Assembly: GCF_014652275.1 (NCBI RefSeq)
Contig: NZ_BMYM01000003.1
Coordinates: forward strand, 1 to 64,000
Length of the DNA: 64,000 bases
DNA from: Parahalioglobus pacificus
GTDB taxonomy: Bacteria; Pseudomonadota; Gammaproteobacteria; Pseudomonadales; Halieaceae
Direction of reading: 5' to 3'
In this document: positions 38,842 through 48,634 of the stretch, in pieces
Layout of the letters: each line of letters opens with the position of its first letter
Position numbering within the stretch: position 1 is the stretch's first letter
Notes under the pieces: generated by a model
The model's database searches: none
Seen by the model: the letters and a program-made list of their open reading frames with translations, nothing else
What the model was told of the DNA's origin: nothing
Made by a program: the position numbers and the translations under genes

Positions 38842-40365
38842 CTAGATCAGTTCTATCGCCTGCTCTTCGATCTTCTCACGCCAGATCTGCGGTCCTGTCT
38901 GGTGGACCGATGTACCACGCGCGTCAACGGCAACGCTCACCGGCATGTCTTTCACCTCGAACTCGTAGATGGCCTCCATTCCCAGTTCAGGGAAGGCCAC
39001 AACCTTGGCAGACGTTATCGCCTTGGACACCAGGTAAGCCGCACCACCCACAGCCATCAGGTAAACAGCGCCATGCTTCTTGATGGCTTCTACACCGGCG
39101 GGACCGCGCTCGGCCTTGCCGATCATGCCCAAAAGCCCTGTTTGCTCAAGAATGAAGTCGGTGAACTTATCCATGCGAGTGGACGTTGTCGGGCCAGCGG
39201 GGCCCACCACCTCATCGCGCACAGGATCCACGGGACCCACGTAGTAGATGAAGCGTCCCTTCAGATCGACTTCCGCGGGCAACCCCTCGCCGCTTTCAAT
39301 CAGTTCCTTCATCTTCTTGTGCGCGGCATCACGGCCGGTCAGCATCTTTCCTGACAGCAACAGGGTATCGCCAGGCTGCCACTGGGATGCCTCTTCAGGT
39401 GTTACCGTATCCAGGTTAATCCTGCGCACGCCATCACCCACTTCCCAGGTAATGTCAGGCCAGTCATTGATATCGGGGGGCGTTTGCAGCGCGGGTCCGT
39501 TGCCGTCCAGCACAAAGTGCGCATGGCGCGTGGCGGCACAGTTGGGAATCATCGCCACGGGCAAAGAGGCAGCGTGCGTCGGGTAATCACGGATCTTGAC
39601 GTCCAGCACCGTGGTAAGACCTCCCAACCCCTGCGCACCGATGCCCAGCCGATTCACGGCGTCCATAATTTCCAATCGCAATTCCTCGACGCGACTGGCG
39701 GGCCCGCGCTCACGCAGTTCGTGGATATCCACGGGGTCCATTAAGGATTCCTTGGCCATGACGGCGGCCTTCTCAGCGGTACCGCCGATACCAATGCCCA
39801 GCATGCCCGGCGGGCACCAACCCGCACCCATGGTGGGTACCGTTTTCACAACCCAATCAACAATGCTGTCAGAAGGATTAAGCATCACCATCTTTGACTT
39901 GTTCTCGGAGCCTCCGCCCTTTGCTGCGACTTGCACGTCAACGGTGTCGCCCTCGACAACCTCCATGTGAATGACCGCCGGCGTATTGTCCTTGGTGTTT
40001 TTCCGCGCACCCGCTGGGTCAGCCAGAATGGAGGCACGCAGCACGTTATCCGGATGTGTGTAAGCGCGCCGTACGCCTTCATTCACCATATCGGCCACTG
40101 ACATCTTCGCATCCCATTGCACACTCATGCCGATCTTCAGGAATACCGTGACAATGCCGGTGTCCTGACAGATAGGCCTGTGGCCTTCGGCACACATGCG
40201 AGAGTTGATCAGGATTTGCGCCATGGCATCTTTGGCCGCTGGGTTCTGCTCCATCTCCCAGGCTTTGTGCACGGCCTGCACAAAGTCCACCGGGTGATAG
40301 TAGGAAATGAACTGCAGGGCATCGGCCACGCTGTCGATAAAGTCGTCCTGGCGGATTACGGTCAT
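38842..40365 (-). CDS. fumA: Class I fumarate hydratase (iron-sulfur)
   Basis: A 507-residue oxygen-sensitive [4Fe-4S] fumarase of the FumA/FumB type interconverting fumarate and malate. Probable cluster cysteines are in RPICQDTGI, AGWCPPGML and IPNCAATRH. The N-terminal alpha and C-terminal beta domains are fused, as in E. coli FumA. The ATG at 40365 has AGGAAT upstream. A class II FumC is not in the window. It is transcribed towards sbcB. Confidence 0.95.
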   Translation of the reverse strand: MTVIRQDDFIDSVADALQFISYYHPVDFVQAVHKAWEMEQNPAAKDAMAQILINSRMCAEGHRPICQDTGIVTVFLKIGMSVQWDAKMSVADMVNEGVRRAYTHPDNVLRASILADPAGARKNTKDNTPAVIHMEVVEGDTVDVQVAAKGGGSENKSKMVMLNPSDSIVDWVVKTVPTMGAGWCPPGMLGIGIGGTAEKAAVMAKESLMDPVDIHELRERGPASRVEELRLEIMDAVNRLGIGAQGLGGLTTVLDVKIRDYPTHAASLPVAMIPNCAATRHAHFVLDGNGPALQTPPDINDWPDITWEVGDGVRRINLDTVTPEEASQWQPGDTLLLSGKMLTGRDAAHKKMKELIESGEGLPAEVDLKGRFIYYVGPVDPVRDEVVGPAGPTTSTRMDKFTDFILEQTGLLGMIGKAERGPAGVEAIKKHGAVYLMAVGGAAYLVSKAITSAKVVAFPELGMEAIYEFEVKDMPVSVAVDARGTSVHQTGPQIWREKIEEQAIELI

Positions 40366-40395
40366 CGCTGGATTCCTGAAATGGCGTTAAAAGTG

Positions 40396-40418
40396 CGGGC
40401 CACAGTATACATGGCCCG
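40396..40418. repeat. Inverted repeat around a TATACT between a coiled-coil protein gene and fumA
   Basis: A perfect 7-base inverted repeat CGGGCCA / TGGCCCG is separated by nine bases that contain TATACT on the minus strand. It could be a terminator of the upstream gene, an operator over the fumA promoter, or both. Confidence 0.4.
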
Positions 40419-40439
40419 GGGGCAGTACGGCGTTGGGGA

Positions 40440-41216
40440 CTAGGGCGCGGGGTTTTGCAGCGCTCTTACGCTAGCCTCAAGCTGGGATATCTTGGTGTTC
40501 ACCTGCCGACGAGAGGCATTCACAGAGGCCATAAACTCCTCCGAGGCTTCTACACGCTTGGAGAGCTTGGCGTTATCCAGCTCAAACCGATTGAGCGCGT
40601 CGGCCACGCGTTCAACCTCTGCCTGATTACGCTGCCCATTACTGGCAAGTCGCTCAAGATCACCCGCTACGCCCTTGAGTTTGGCGATCTCGCTATTCAG
40701 TGTTTTCACTGCAGCGGAATTGGAAGAATCCGAGCTGACCAGGGAGGCGACTTGAGCGCCCTGTTTTTTGCTGTCGTTTTCAAGGCCGGCAATCTTACGA
40801 TTGCTTACCTTGCGTGCATCCCATAGCTTGCGCACCTCGGTATCCAACAGCTTCAGCTGGGCGCGCATGGCCGTCGCGGACTGGTTAACTGTTTCGTCTG
40901 TATCAGACAGCAGGTCTTCGAGATCGGAGATCCGCTGGGTCGCCGCAGTCAGCTCGGCATTCGACGTTTGTAGCTGCTGTTGTAACTGGTACGCCCAGGC
41001 GCAACCAACCGCGGCAACAACAAGCGCAACGGTGAGCACCAGCCTGCCCAACAGGCTGCCACCCCCGGAGCCGCCGTCACCGGAGCGTCGACCGGTTCCC
41101 CGCCGTGTCACCTTGCCCTTATTACCCTTCCCTCTGGCGGTCGCGTATTGCTGCGACTCGCCGTCACGTTTGGGCACAATAGCGGGAATGGGTTCGATGT
41201 CGTCGTCTCTGACCAT
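40440..41216 (-). CDS. Single-pass membrane protein with periplasmic coiled coil, unknown function
   Basis: A 258-residue protein. A basic, Gly-rich cytoplasmic N-terminus (to about residue 55) is followed by one transmembrane helix (about 56-77) and then a long heptad-patterned coiled coil to the C-terminus (for example LQTSNAELTAATQRISDLEDLL). No enzymatic motif is seen. It resembles generic coiled-coil proteins of gammaproteobacteria sometimes annotated as ATPase or chromosome partition-like. I do not recognise the family. It stands alone between two hairpins, upstream of fumA. Confidence 0.75.
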   Translation of the reverse strand: MVRDDDIEPIPAIVPKRDGESQQYATARGKGNKGKVTRRGTGRRSGDGGSGGGSLLGRLVLTVALVVAAVGCAWAYQLQQQLQTSNAELTAATQRISDLEDLLSDTDETVNQSATAMRAQLKLLDTEVRKLWDARKVSNRKIAGLENDSKKQGAQVASLVSSDSSNSAAVKTLNSEIAKLKGVAGDLERLASNGQRNQAEVERVADALNRFELDNAKLSKRVEASEEFMASVNASRRQVNTKISQLEASVRALQNPAP

Positions 41217-41278
41217 GATCTTCGGGAGCGGGCGTGGAAATTTCGCAAAGTATACCGCGGGGCAAGAACGCGAGACAC

Positions 41279-41305
41279 AAAAAAGCCGGGCTTAGCCCGG
41301 CTTTT
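41279..41305 (-). terminator. Intrinsic terminator after the urate-hydroxylase-like gene
   Basis: A perfect stem AAAAGCCGGGC-TTA-GCCCGGCTTTT is followed by a T-run on the minus strand, 17 bases after the stop of the upstream gene. Confidence 0.92.
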
Positions 41306-41321
41306 ATCGGCGAGGTCGCGC

Positions 41322-41951
41322 TTATACGAAAGCGAAAATCGCCCAGAAAGCGGCAACCAGCGCAATGCTACAGTGAATAACGCCTTTAACCGATGCCATG
41401 GGACCCATTTTGCCGAACAGGGCATTAAGTTCCAGCAGCACAATAATTGCCATCACGATGCCAACCGCTGTGGCGCTGGGCGCGATACCAGAGTGGCCAG
41501 TGCCGAACATACCCAGCAGCATTGGGCCGGAGAACAGTGTATTGGTACGTGAAGCCAGACCTGCCTTCGCCGCAGCGGCGGGCCCGTCGCCAGACTTGCC
41601 GTTCAAGCCAAGAACGATCTGCTGGTTGGGCCAGATGATCAGCCAAACGTTCAGGAACATGAAGGTACCCGCCAGGGCGCCCATCCAGATCCAGCCAAAG
41701 GCGGTGAAGTTGGCGTAAGCCTTCAGATAGTGCAGCAGGTAGAGGCCGGTAATGAACGTAAACATCGCGCCCCAACGGAACCACCACAACGCACGCGGCG
41801 CCAGCTTGGCCTTGGCATCTTTCAGGCCTTCCGCCTCTGCCTCTTTAAAGTACTCAGTTTGAACGAAGTTGAAGTAATACAGCATACCGATCCACGTAAT
41901 ACCGAAGATTACGTGCGCCCAGCGGAAAGCGAATCCAAGAGCCTGTTCCAT
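41322..41951 (-). CDS. Membrane protein similar to the membrane domain of urate hydroxylase PuuD
   Basis: A 209-residue protein with about six hydrophobic helices. It resembles the PF06181 membrane domain (FRWAHVIFGITWIGMLYYFNF near residues 9-29, and GWIWMGALAGTFMFLNVWLIIWPNQQ). Conserved His12 and others could bind heme. True PuuD carries a cytochrome c domain after a longer membrane part; neither is present here and no purine-degradation gene is nearby, so urate oxidation is not implied. Similar short proteins occur in marine proteobacteria without known function. It stands alone with its own terminator. Confidence 0.65.
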   Translation of the reverse strand: MEQALGFAFRWAHVIFGITWIGMLYYFNFVQTEYFKEAEAEGLKDAKAKLAPRALWWFRWGAMFTFITGLYLLHYLKAYANFTAFGWIWMGALAGTFMFLNVWLIIWPNQQIVLGLNGKSGDGPAAAAKAGLASRTNTLFSGPMLLGMFGTGHSGIAPSATAVGIVMAIIVLLELNALFGKMGPMASVKGVIHCSIALVAAFWAIFAFV

Positions 41952-42170
41952 GATGTTTCCCTTAATAATTGATGCGAGTTGCCTGAATGAGCCAAAGGAT
42001 TACCAAGCGCAATCCCAGCGTTTCAGATCTTCTTTCGTCTCCGATTTTAGTCTCAGGCACCACCAGCGTCCAGCCCACGCTGTTTAGGCCGTGTTAAGCA
42101 TGCTTACGCAGGGCACTCTGCGGCAGACCAATCTCGCGACAATCATCGCATTCCGAGTAAGCGTGGGGGC

Positions 42171-42195
42171 AAAAAAAACCCCGCACGGGGCGGGG
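42171..42195 (-). terminator. Intrinsic terminator of groESL
   Basis: On the minus strand a GC stem CCCCGC-N5-GCGGGG is followed by eight T residues, 26 bases beyond the groEL stop. The rest of the 270-base gap to the next gene (41952-42170) holds nothing I recognise. Confidence 0.92.
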
Positions 42196-42221
42196 CTTTC
42201 GCGGCTAATAAGTAGCCGGGC

Positions 42222-43871
<1,650 letters not shown>

Positions 43872-43908
43872 CTAAATCCTTAACTCTCTATTGTGTTTGC
43901 GAGGTTGC

Positions 43909-44199
43909 TTATTCAACAACCGCAAAAATTTCGCTTTCGCCCATGATGATCAGCTCTTCGCCGTCAACATCGATGGTGTTGCTACCTGCGTACTGGCCAA
44001 ACACAACTGTGTCGCCAACTTTGACAGCCAGGGGGCGCACTTCGCCGTTGTCCAGGGACTTGCCCTCACCAACAGCAATCACTTCACCCTGATTGGGCTT
44101 CTCTTTGGCGGAACCGGGCAGCAGGATGCCTCCGGCTGTGGTTTCTTCCTCTTCCTTGCGGCGAACGACAACGCGGTCGTACAGCGGACGGATTTTCAT
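43909..44199 (-). CDS. groES: GroES co-chaperonin
   Basis: A 96-residue Hsp10 that caps GroEL. Typical features are [14 protein letters not shown], the mobile loop [20 protein letters not shown] and [13 protein letters not shown]. The GGAG before the ATG is visible (TTGGAGAGTAACACCC). A sigma-32 promoter, a CIRCE element and a sigma-70 promoter lie upstream. Confidence 0.99.
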   Translation of the reverse strand: MKIRPLYDRVVVRRKEEEETTAGGILLPGSAKEKPNQGEVIAVGEGKSLDNGEVRPLAVKVGDTVVFGQYAGSNTIDVDGEELIIMGESEIFAVVE

Positions 44200-44258
44200 G
44201 GGTGTTACTCTCCAATCAAATGTTGTGATCTGCCCCCACCTTGGGGAACTGTTTAGGT

Positions 44259-44286
44259 AACTTGGGGCGCTGTCAGGGATTTCAAG
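44259..44286 (-). promoter_or_regulatory. Sigma-32 promoter of groES-groEL
   Basis: On the minus strand CTTGAAA (44280-44286) is followed after 12 bases by CCCCAAGTT (44259-44267), matching CCCCA of the -10 element. The distance to the groES start is about 60 bases. Confidence 0.8.
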
Positions 44287-44292
44287 CCCTGA

Positions 44293-44319
44293 TTAGCACT
44301 CTCCTCGAAGGAGTGCTAA
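44293..44319. promoter_or_regulatory. CIRCE element (HrcA operator)
   Basis: A perfect consensus inverted repeat TTAGCACTC-N9-GAGTGCTAA. CIRCE is bound by the HrcA repressor, which controls chaperonin genes and is itself folded by GroEL. It overlaps the -10 of the sigma-70 promoter. Confidence 0.97.
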
Positions 44320-44346
44320 TTCTAGTCAGGCGCAACCGGGAGTCAA
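44319..44346 (-). promoter_or_regulatory. Sigma-70 promoter of groES-groEL
   Basis: On the minus strand TTGACT (44341-44346) and TAGAAT (44319-44324) are 16 bases apart. The last base of the -10 is the first base of CIRCE, so HrcA binding would block this promoter. Confidence 0.85.
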
Positions 44347-44408
44347 GCGAGAACAGAAGTGCTCCCGCGCATCTGGATACTTAGCTTTTTTCTATCGATT
44401 ACAGTTGC

Positions 44409-44837
44409 TTAGAATTTTTTCTCAGCCTCATCGACGCGCTTAAAGTCGCCGTCGATGGTGGTCTGTGCCTGATTATCGCGCTCAGGGGCATAGATTTCGG
44501 GCTCAGGGCCGAACACCATGCGGGCCAACCTGCGCCGCAATGGGCCTATCAACACGATAACGGCTGCAATATCCGAGATCATGCCGGGCACAATCAGTAG
44601 CAACCCGGCGAGCACCACCGACATATCGTCCTTCAGCAGCCGCGGGCCCAGCACAGCCCCCTGCTGTGTTTCGCGCAGGCGATTGAACAGCTCCATCCCC
44701 TGCCAGCGCAGCACCATAACGCCCACGACAATGGTCACCATGACATAGGCAAGGGCCGTTAACGCACTGGTTTCAATGCCCAATTGAATCAGGGTAAATA
44801 ACTCCAGCCAGGGCAGGAGCATCAAAAATAGTTTCAT
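44409..44837 (-). CDS. fxsA: FxsA-family membrane protein
   Basis: A 142-residue protein with three to four hydrophobic segments and an acidic C-terminal tail. FxsA family features include MKLFLMLLPWLELFTLIQLG and GLLLIVPGMISDIAAVIVLI. In E. coli, FxsA overproduction suppresses F-exclusion of phage T7; its normal role is unknown. It sits next to groES as in many gammaproteobacteria, in the same direction. A possible heat-shock promoter lies just upstream (44848-44875). Confidence 0.9.
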   Translation of the reverse strand: MKLFLMLLPWLELFTLIQLGIETSALTALAYVMVTIVVGVMVLRWQGMELFNRLRETQQGAVLGPRLLKDDMSVVLAGLLLIVPGMISDIAAVIVLIGPLRRRLARMVFGPEPEIYAPERDNQAQTTIDGDFKRVDEAEKKF

Positions 44838-44847
44838 AGTCTTAGTC

Positions 44848-44875
44848 TATGCGGGTGAATACCTTGCATTTCAAG
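44848..44875 (-). promoter_or_regulatory. Possible sigma-32 promoter of fxsA
   Basis: On the minus strand CTTGAAA (44869-44875) is followed after 13 bases by CCCGCATA (44848-44855), a one-to-two-mismatch -10 element. The spacing is like the two clear sigma-32 promoters of this window. Confidence 0.4.
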
Positions 44876-44906
44876 TCCTGCGCGCGGCCCTGTGAAAACC
44901 TCGCCC

Positions 44907-45956
44907 CTACCAATCGTAATTGATACCGATGGTCCAGCGCTGGTCAGTCTTATCAATGGCCGTTTCAGCGGGCAGGTTGTCGTAGTCGTAATCCAATTGA
45001 ATCACCGAGGAAAAACTGCCGTTAATCGGGTACTTGAACCCTGTGCTGGTCGTCACTTCGTAGTCGTCGCTACTGTCGAAGGCGTGCAGAAACGCGTGGC
45101 GGTGAAACAACTCCATGCCCCGCTCGTTAAAGCGCCAAATGAAATCCAGGTTCCAGAGGAAGGCCATATTCTGGCGCTCCAGACCCGTGGCAAACTGCTC
45201 GTCGAGATAGTTCAACGTGGTTTTGGCGGACAGATCCACGAAACTGGTTTCAAAAAACTGGTAACCCATTCCGGCACCCACCGAGCTACGCTGGTCCAGT
45301 TCGCGGAATTCATCTTCCTCGTAGAACGCGTTACCGGTGGCAAACCATTGCTCGGTAAGAAACTGGTCGTACTGATAGCTGGTCCGCCACTGGTTGCGAT
45401 TGGTTTGGCTATCAGCACTTTCTTCCTGGTAGCGCAGTGCCAGGGTGTGCCTGGACTCAATGTAGCGTATCTCGCTGCGAACATTCAGGTCGTAGCGTGT
45501 GATATCACTATTGCCCGAGATATTCTCGAAAGCAAAACTGGCATCGCCCCGCTGGGTGAGCAGCGGCGGCGGCTCGGTAACCGCTTCACCTGCAGCCACA
45601 ACCAGCTTCCAGTCCGCGAGTGTCTGCACCCCCTGATCACAGTGAACATGTTGGCGGCTTCGTTCTGTATACATCCAACAGTTCTCCAGCACGCCTGACG
45701 ACGTCTTGAGATCATACCGCTCCTCGGTTTCGATAAGCCGAACGTGGAACTGCTCCACACTGAGCTCGCCCAAGATGGGATTGCTCCAGTTGACTTTGCC
45801 ATCGGCGACGCTGACCAGCGTACCGCCAACGGATTCACCATCGGACAGGTGCAACCTATCGGCGAGAGCAGTATTACCGATCACTAGGCATGCAAACCCG
45901 ATCAAGTTGCTGAGCAAAGGCCAGGCGCTGCGCCTGTGGTAGTGTGCTGATCTCAT
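44907..45956 (-). CDS. DUF481 (YdiY-like) outer membrane protein
   Basis: About 349 residues with a signal peptide ending near NTALA and an N-terminal domain (RLHLSDGESVGGTL). A DUF481 beta-barrel follows, made of alternating amphipathic strands and ending in an aromatic residue (GINYDW). Function is unknown; relatives are salt-induced outer membrane proteins. The start at ATG 45956 lacks a strong ribosome-binding site. The in-frame ATG at 45995 overlaps the start of the divergent gene, so it is less likely. Confidence 0.85.
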   Translation of the reverse strand: MRSAHYHRRSAWPLLSNLIGFACLVIGNTALADRLHLSDGESVGGTLVSVADGKVNWSNPILGELSVEQFHVRLIETEERYDLKTSSGVLENCWMYTERSRQHVHCDQGVQTLADWKLVVAAGEAVTEPPPLLTQRGDASFAFENISGNSDITRYDLNVRSEIRYIESRHTLALRYQEESADSQTNRNQWRTSYQYDQFLTEQWFATGNAFYEEDEFRELDQRSSVGAGMGYQFFETSFVDLSAKTTLNYLDEQFATGLERQNMAFLWNLDFIWRFNERGMELFHRHAFLHAFDSSDDYEVTTSTGFKYPINGSFSSVIQLDYDYDNLPAETAIDKTDQRWTIGINYDW

Positions 45957-45993
45957 AAGGTGCGATGTCGTCACGTCAGGATATTTAGAACGC

Positions 45994-46317
45994 ATGGGTA
46001 AAGAGCCGGATATTAATCACCGGATCTGGCAGGTGGTTGCATTGATTCCCGCTGGCCGTGTGGCCACCTATGGCGATGTCGCGCATATGGCGGATCTACC
46101 GGGGGCCGCGCGGCGCGTTGGCGCTGCGCTACGGGTATTGCCCTCGGGATCAAAGGTACCCTGGCATCGGGTTATCAATGCACAGGGAAGGCTATCTCTA
46201 CCAGAGGGCTCGGATGGCTATTATACGCAGCGAGAGCGACTGGAAGCAGAGGGCGTGCTGTTCTCTGTGAAAAACACCATCAACCTGCGCCAGTTCCGTC
46301 TCAGCAGGGGCCGATAA
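45994..46317 (+). CDS. atl: Alkyltransferase-like protein (ATL), DNA repair
   Basis: A 107-residue relative of O6-methylguanine-DNA methyltransferase. The active-site PCHR motif is changed to PWHRVI, as in E. coli YbaZ/Atl, so it cannot accept alkyl groups. ATL proteins bind O6-alkylguanine, flip the base and direct nucleotide excision repair. The HTH segment AYGDVAHMA-like (GRVATYGDVAHMADLP) and arginine finger region are present. It is divergent from the DUF481 gene and converges with a glycosyltransferase gene. Confidence 0.9.
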   Translation: MGKEPDINHRIWQVVALIPAGRVATYGDVAHMADLPGAARRVGAALRVLPSGSKVPWHRVINAQGRLSLPEGSDGYYTQRERLEAEGVLFSVKNTINLRQFRLSRGR

Positions 46318-46322
46318 AAACC

Positions 46323-47309
46323 TCAGGCAGCACTGGCGCCAGCACGAAGTTCGACGGGCTGCGAATAACGCTCTTGCTCGCGGGCCTTATCCACCGAAAT
46401 AGCCATAAAGCGCATGGCCTCCGGCGGAATTTCGCCCATGAATTGGGGGCGAGTTTCGGGGCGCGTGTAGTCTTTACCACGGATACTGCGGTACTGGGCG
46501 CGGATGTCATTGATGAGCGCCTCCCGATGGCAGCGCGCCTCACCTCCCGTGGTGACCCCACCGTGGAACTGGTGGAAGGTGCCTTCACCGGGCAATAGAA
46601 AATGCTGTGAACCGGGCATCTCAAGAGCCCGTTTGTAGAGGTCGAGGTTGCAGAGCCCGCCACCTCGAATGTTAAACCGCGGGTCGCAGCCCTTGAGGAC
46701 ATCCCAAAAACGACGCGGCATACTGATGCAGTTGCTCTCACCGTTAGGCAGAAAAAAGCCCACGGCGCAGGATTCGCTGAAGCAGGCGATATCGAAAAGG
46801 GCATAGCCGTTGTACTGCCAGCCTATTGAGCCGACCAGAGCGCGATCGGTGGCTTCGTCGTAACCGCTTTCCACGGCGTCCTGCTGCAGTTCTGAGCCAA
46901 TGTGATAGCCGGGCACGGTGACCACAGCGCCGGCTGCTGAACGATGAGACTTGAGAATGCCGCTGACAACACCGGGGGTTACCATTCTCGCGCCATCGAT
47001 CATCACGCAGATGTGATCGCCGCGCGCCAGGTCCGCACCGGCGTTAACCGCGTGCACGGGCGTCGGCTGGGTCTCATCGCGCAATAGATACCGAATGTTC
47101 CGCGGGAAGGCGGCGATCTCTGCATCTGGAATCGTATTGTCAGAGCGATTCTCGACGACGATGACTTCGTAGTCGCCTTCATTGACGTTGCGCTGGTATG
47201 CCGCGCAGAGCGTAGCAATAGTGTTCAATGCCTGACGCGGCATATCGTAGACGACCAATACAATACTCAGCACTGGCCGGGTGCGTGGGTGCACTCGGAT
47301 CTTAAACAT
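46323..47309 (-). CDS. Family 2 glycosyltransferase
   Basis: A 328-residue protein with a GT-A fold. The N-terminal nucleotide-binding part is RPVLSIVLVVYDMPRQALNT and the segment EVIVVENRSDN is typical of GT2. The usual DxD is reduced to IDGARM, so metal binding is uncertain. It probably adds a sugar to a surface glycan or lipid; acceptor and donor are unknown. The start is ATG 47309 with AGGA eight bases upstream; the frame is open to 47486 inside the upstream gene. It follows the AmpG-like gene by 62 bases. Confidence 0.8.
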   Translation of the reverse strand: MFKIRVHPRTRPVLSIVLVVYDMPRQALNTIATLCAAYQRNVNEGDYEVIVVENRSDNTIPDAEIAAFPRNIRYLLRDETQPTPVHAVNAGADLARGDHICVMIDGARMVTPGVVSGILKSHRSAAGAVVTVPGYHIGSELQQDAVESGYDEATDRALVGSIGWQYNGYALFDIACFSESCAVGFFLPNGESNCISMPRRFWDVLKGCDPRFNIRGGGLCNLDLYKRALEMPGSQHFLLPGEGTFHQFHGGVTTGGEARCHREALINDIRAQYRSIRGKDYTRPETRPQFMGEIPPEAMRFMAISVDKAREQERYSQPVELRAGASAA

Positions 47310-47371
47310 GGGGCTATCCTGTTTACAGGCATCCATGCCGTAGCAATCTTTATCGTTATTGTTTGGGTGAA

Positions 47372-48634
47372 TTATTGCCCTACCCGCTCGGCATTTTGCC
47401 CCCAAGGCGCCACCCAAATCAATAGCAACATGCCGGGTATCGCCAGGACCGTGCAGAGCAGGAAAAACGGCGTCCAACCCAGCCACTCAACGATGGCACC
47501 GGTGCTGGCATTGGCAAAGGTTCGGGGCAGCGCTGCCAGTGCAGTAAACAAGGCAAATTGCGTTGCAGCGAAGGTGCGGCTGGTTTCCCGGGCAATAAAG
47601 GCCGTGAATGCCGCCGTACCCATGCCCACACCAAGGTACTCAAAGCCGATAACAGCTCCCAACAGCCAAAGTACGGCCCCTGCCTCAGACAATACGGCGT
47701 AGCCAAGAATGCTGACCATCTGAATGACACCAAACAGCCAAAGGGAACGGTTGATCCCAACCTTGACCATCACCAGGCCACCGAGAATACCGCCGGCAAT
47801 CGCAGGCCACAGCGCTGCATTTTTAGCCACCAAACCAATCTGTGTTTTGGTGAAACCCATGTCCAGGTAGAACGGCGTTGCCAGAGCCGTGGCCATGTTA
47901 TCCCCCAACTTGTAGAGGAACATGAAGGCCAGCGCGAGCAGCAGGCTCGAAGCGCCGCGCCGCGACAAGTAATCGCGAAAAGGCGCTACCACCGTGTCTT
48001 TCAGGCTCGCGGCCTCAGGCACGTCCGAGGCGGGTTCCTCCACCAACAGACTCAGCGCGACACCGACCATCATAAACAGGCCCGTAATCCAGAACACACT
48101 GGACCAGGCCAGCATATCTGCCAGAATCAGGGACAGAGAGCCGGGCACCAAGCTCGAAATGCGGTAGGCCTGCACATGAATAGCATTACCTAGCCCAAGT
48201 TCCTGGTCTGGCAGGATCTCCCGGCGGTAGGCATCAATAGCAACATCCTGCGTCGCACTGAAAAACGCCACGATAAACGCCAGAGCGGCAATAGCTGCTG
48301 TGGCATCAGCGGGGGGAAACAGCCCCATAACGCCAATGCCCACAATGAGCGCGAGCTGCGACACCAACATCCAGCCACGGCGGCGGCCCAGCCCTGGAAT
48401 GGTCCAGCGGTCCATAAAGGGGGCCCACAGAAATTTCCAGGTGTAGGGAATGCCCACCAGCGCAAAGAGGCCAATCTCCGTGAGGGATACGCCCCCCTCC
48501 CGGAGCCAGGCGGGCACCAACTGCAGGAGCACATACAGGGGCATGCCCGAAGCGAAACCCGTAAAGACGCAGATCAACATGCGCCGATTCCACAGGGCGC
48601 TCATCACGCTCTCGCGCGCCTGATCGTCAGTCAT
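47372..48634 (-). CDS. AmpG-like major facilitator transporter
   Basis: A 420-residue protein with about 12 transmembrane helices. Family features are LYVLLQLVPAWLREGGVSL, KFLWAPFMDRW and ATQDVAIDAYRRE, which characterise the AmpG muropeptide permeases (cell wall recycling). Its start overlaps the end of the upstream sulfotransferase gene by eight bases, tying it to that operon. It may move a muropeptide or a glycan-linked compound; only the family is certain. ampG is the best-known symbol. Confidence 0.85.
   Translation of the reverse strand: MTDDQARESVMSALWNRRMLICVFTGFASGMPLYVLLQLVPAWLREGGVSLTEIGLFALVGIPYTWKFLWAPFMDRWTIPGLGRRRGWMLVSQLALIVGIGVMGLFPPADATAAIAALAFIVAFFSATQDVAIDAYRREILPDQELGLGNAIHVQAYRISSLVPGSLSLILADMLAWSSVFWITGLFMMVGVALSLLVEEPASDVPEAASLKDTVVAPFRDYLSRRGASSLLLALAFMFLYKLGDNMATALATPFYLDMGFTKTQIGLVAKNAALWPAIAGGILGGLVMVKVGINRSLWLFGVIQMVSILGYAVLSEAGAVLWLLGAVIGFEYLGVGMGTAAFTAFIARETSRTFAATQFALFTALAALPRTFANASTGAIVEWLGWTPFFLLCTVLAIPGMLLLIWVAPWGQNAERVGQ

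Noticed and set aside
41952-42170. The gap upstream of the urate-hydroxylase-like gene as a small RNA or small gene
   Set aside because: No ribosome-binding site with a plausible frame and no stable hairpin with a T-run other than the groEL terminator was seen.
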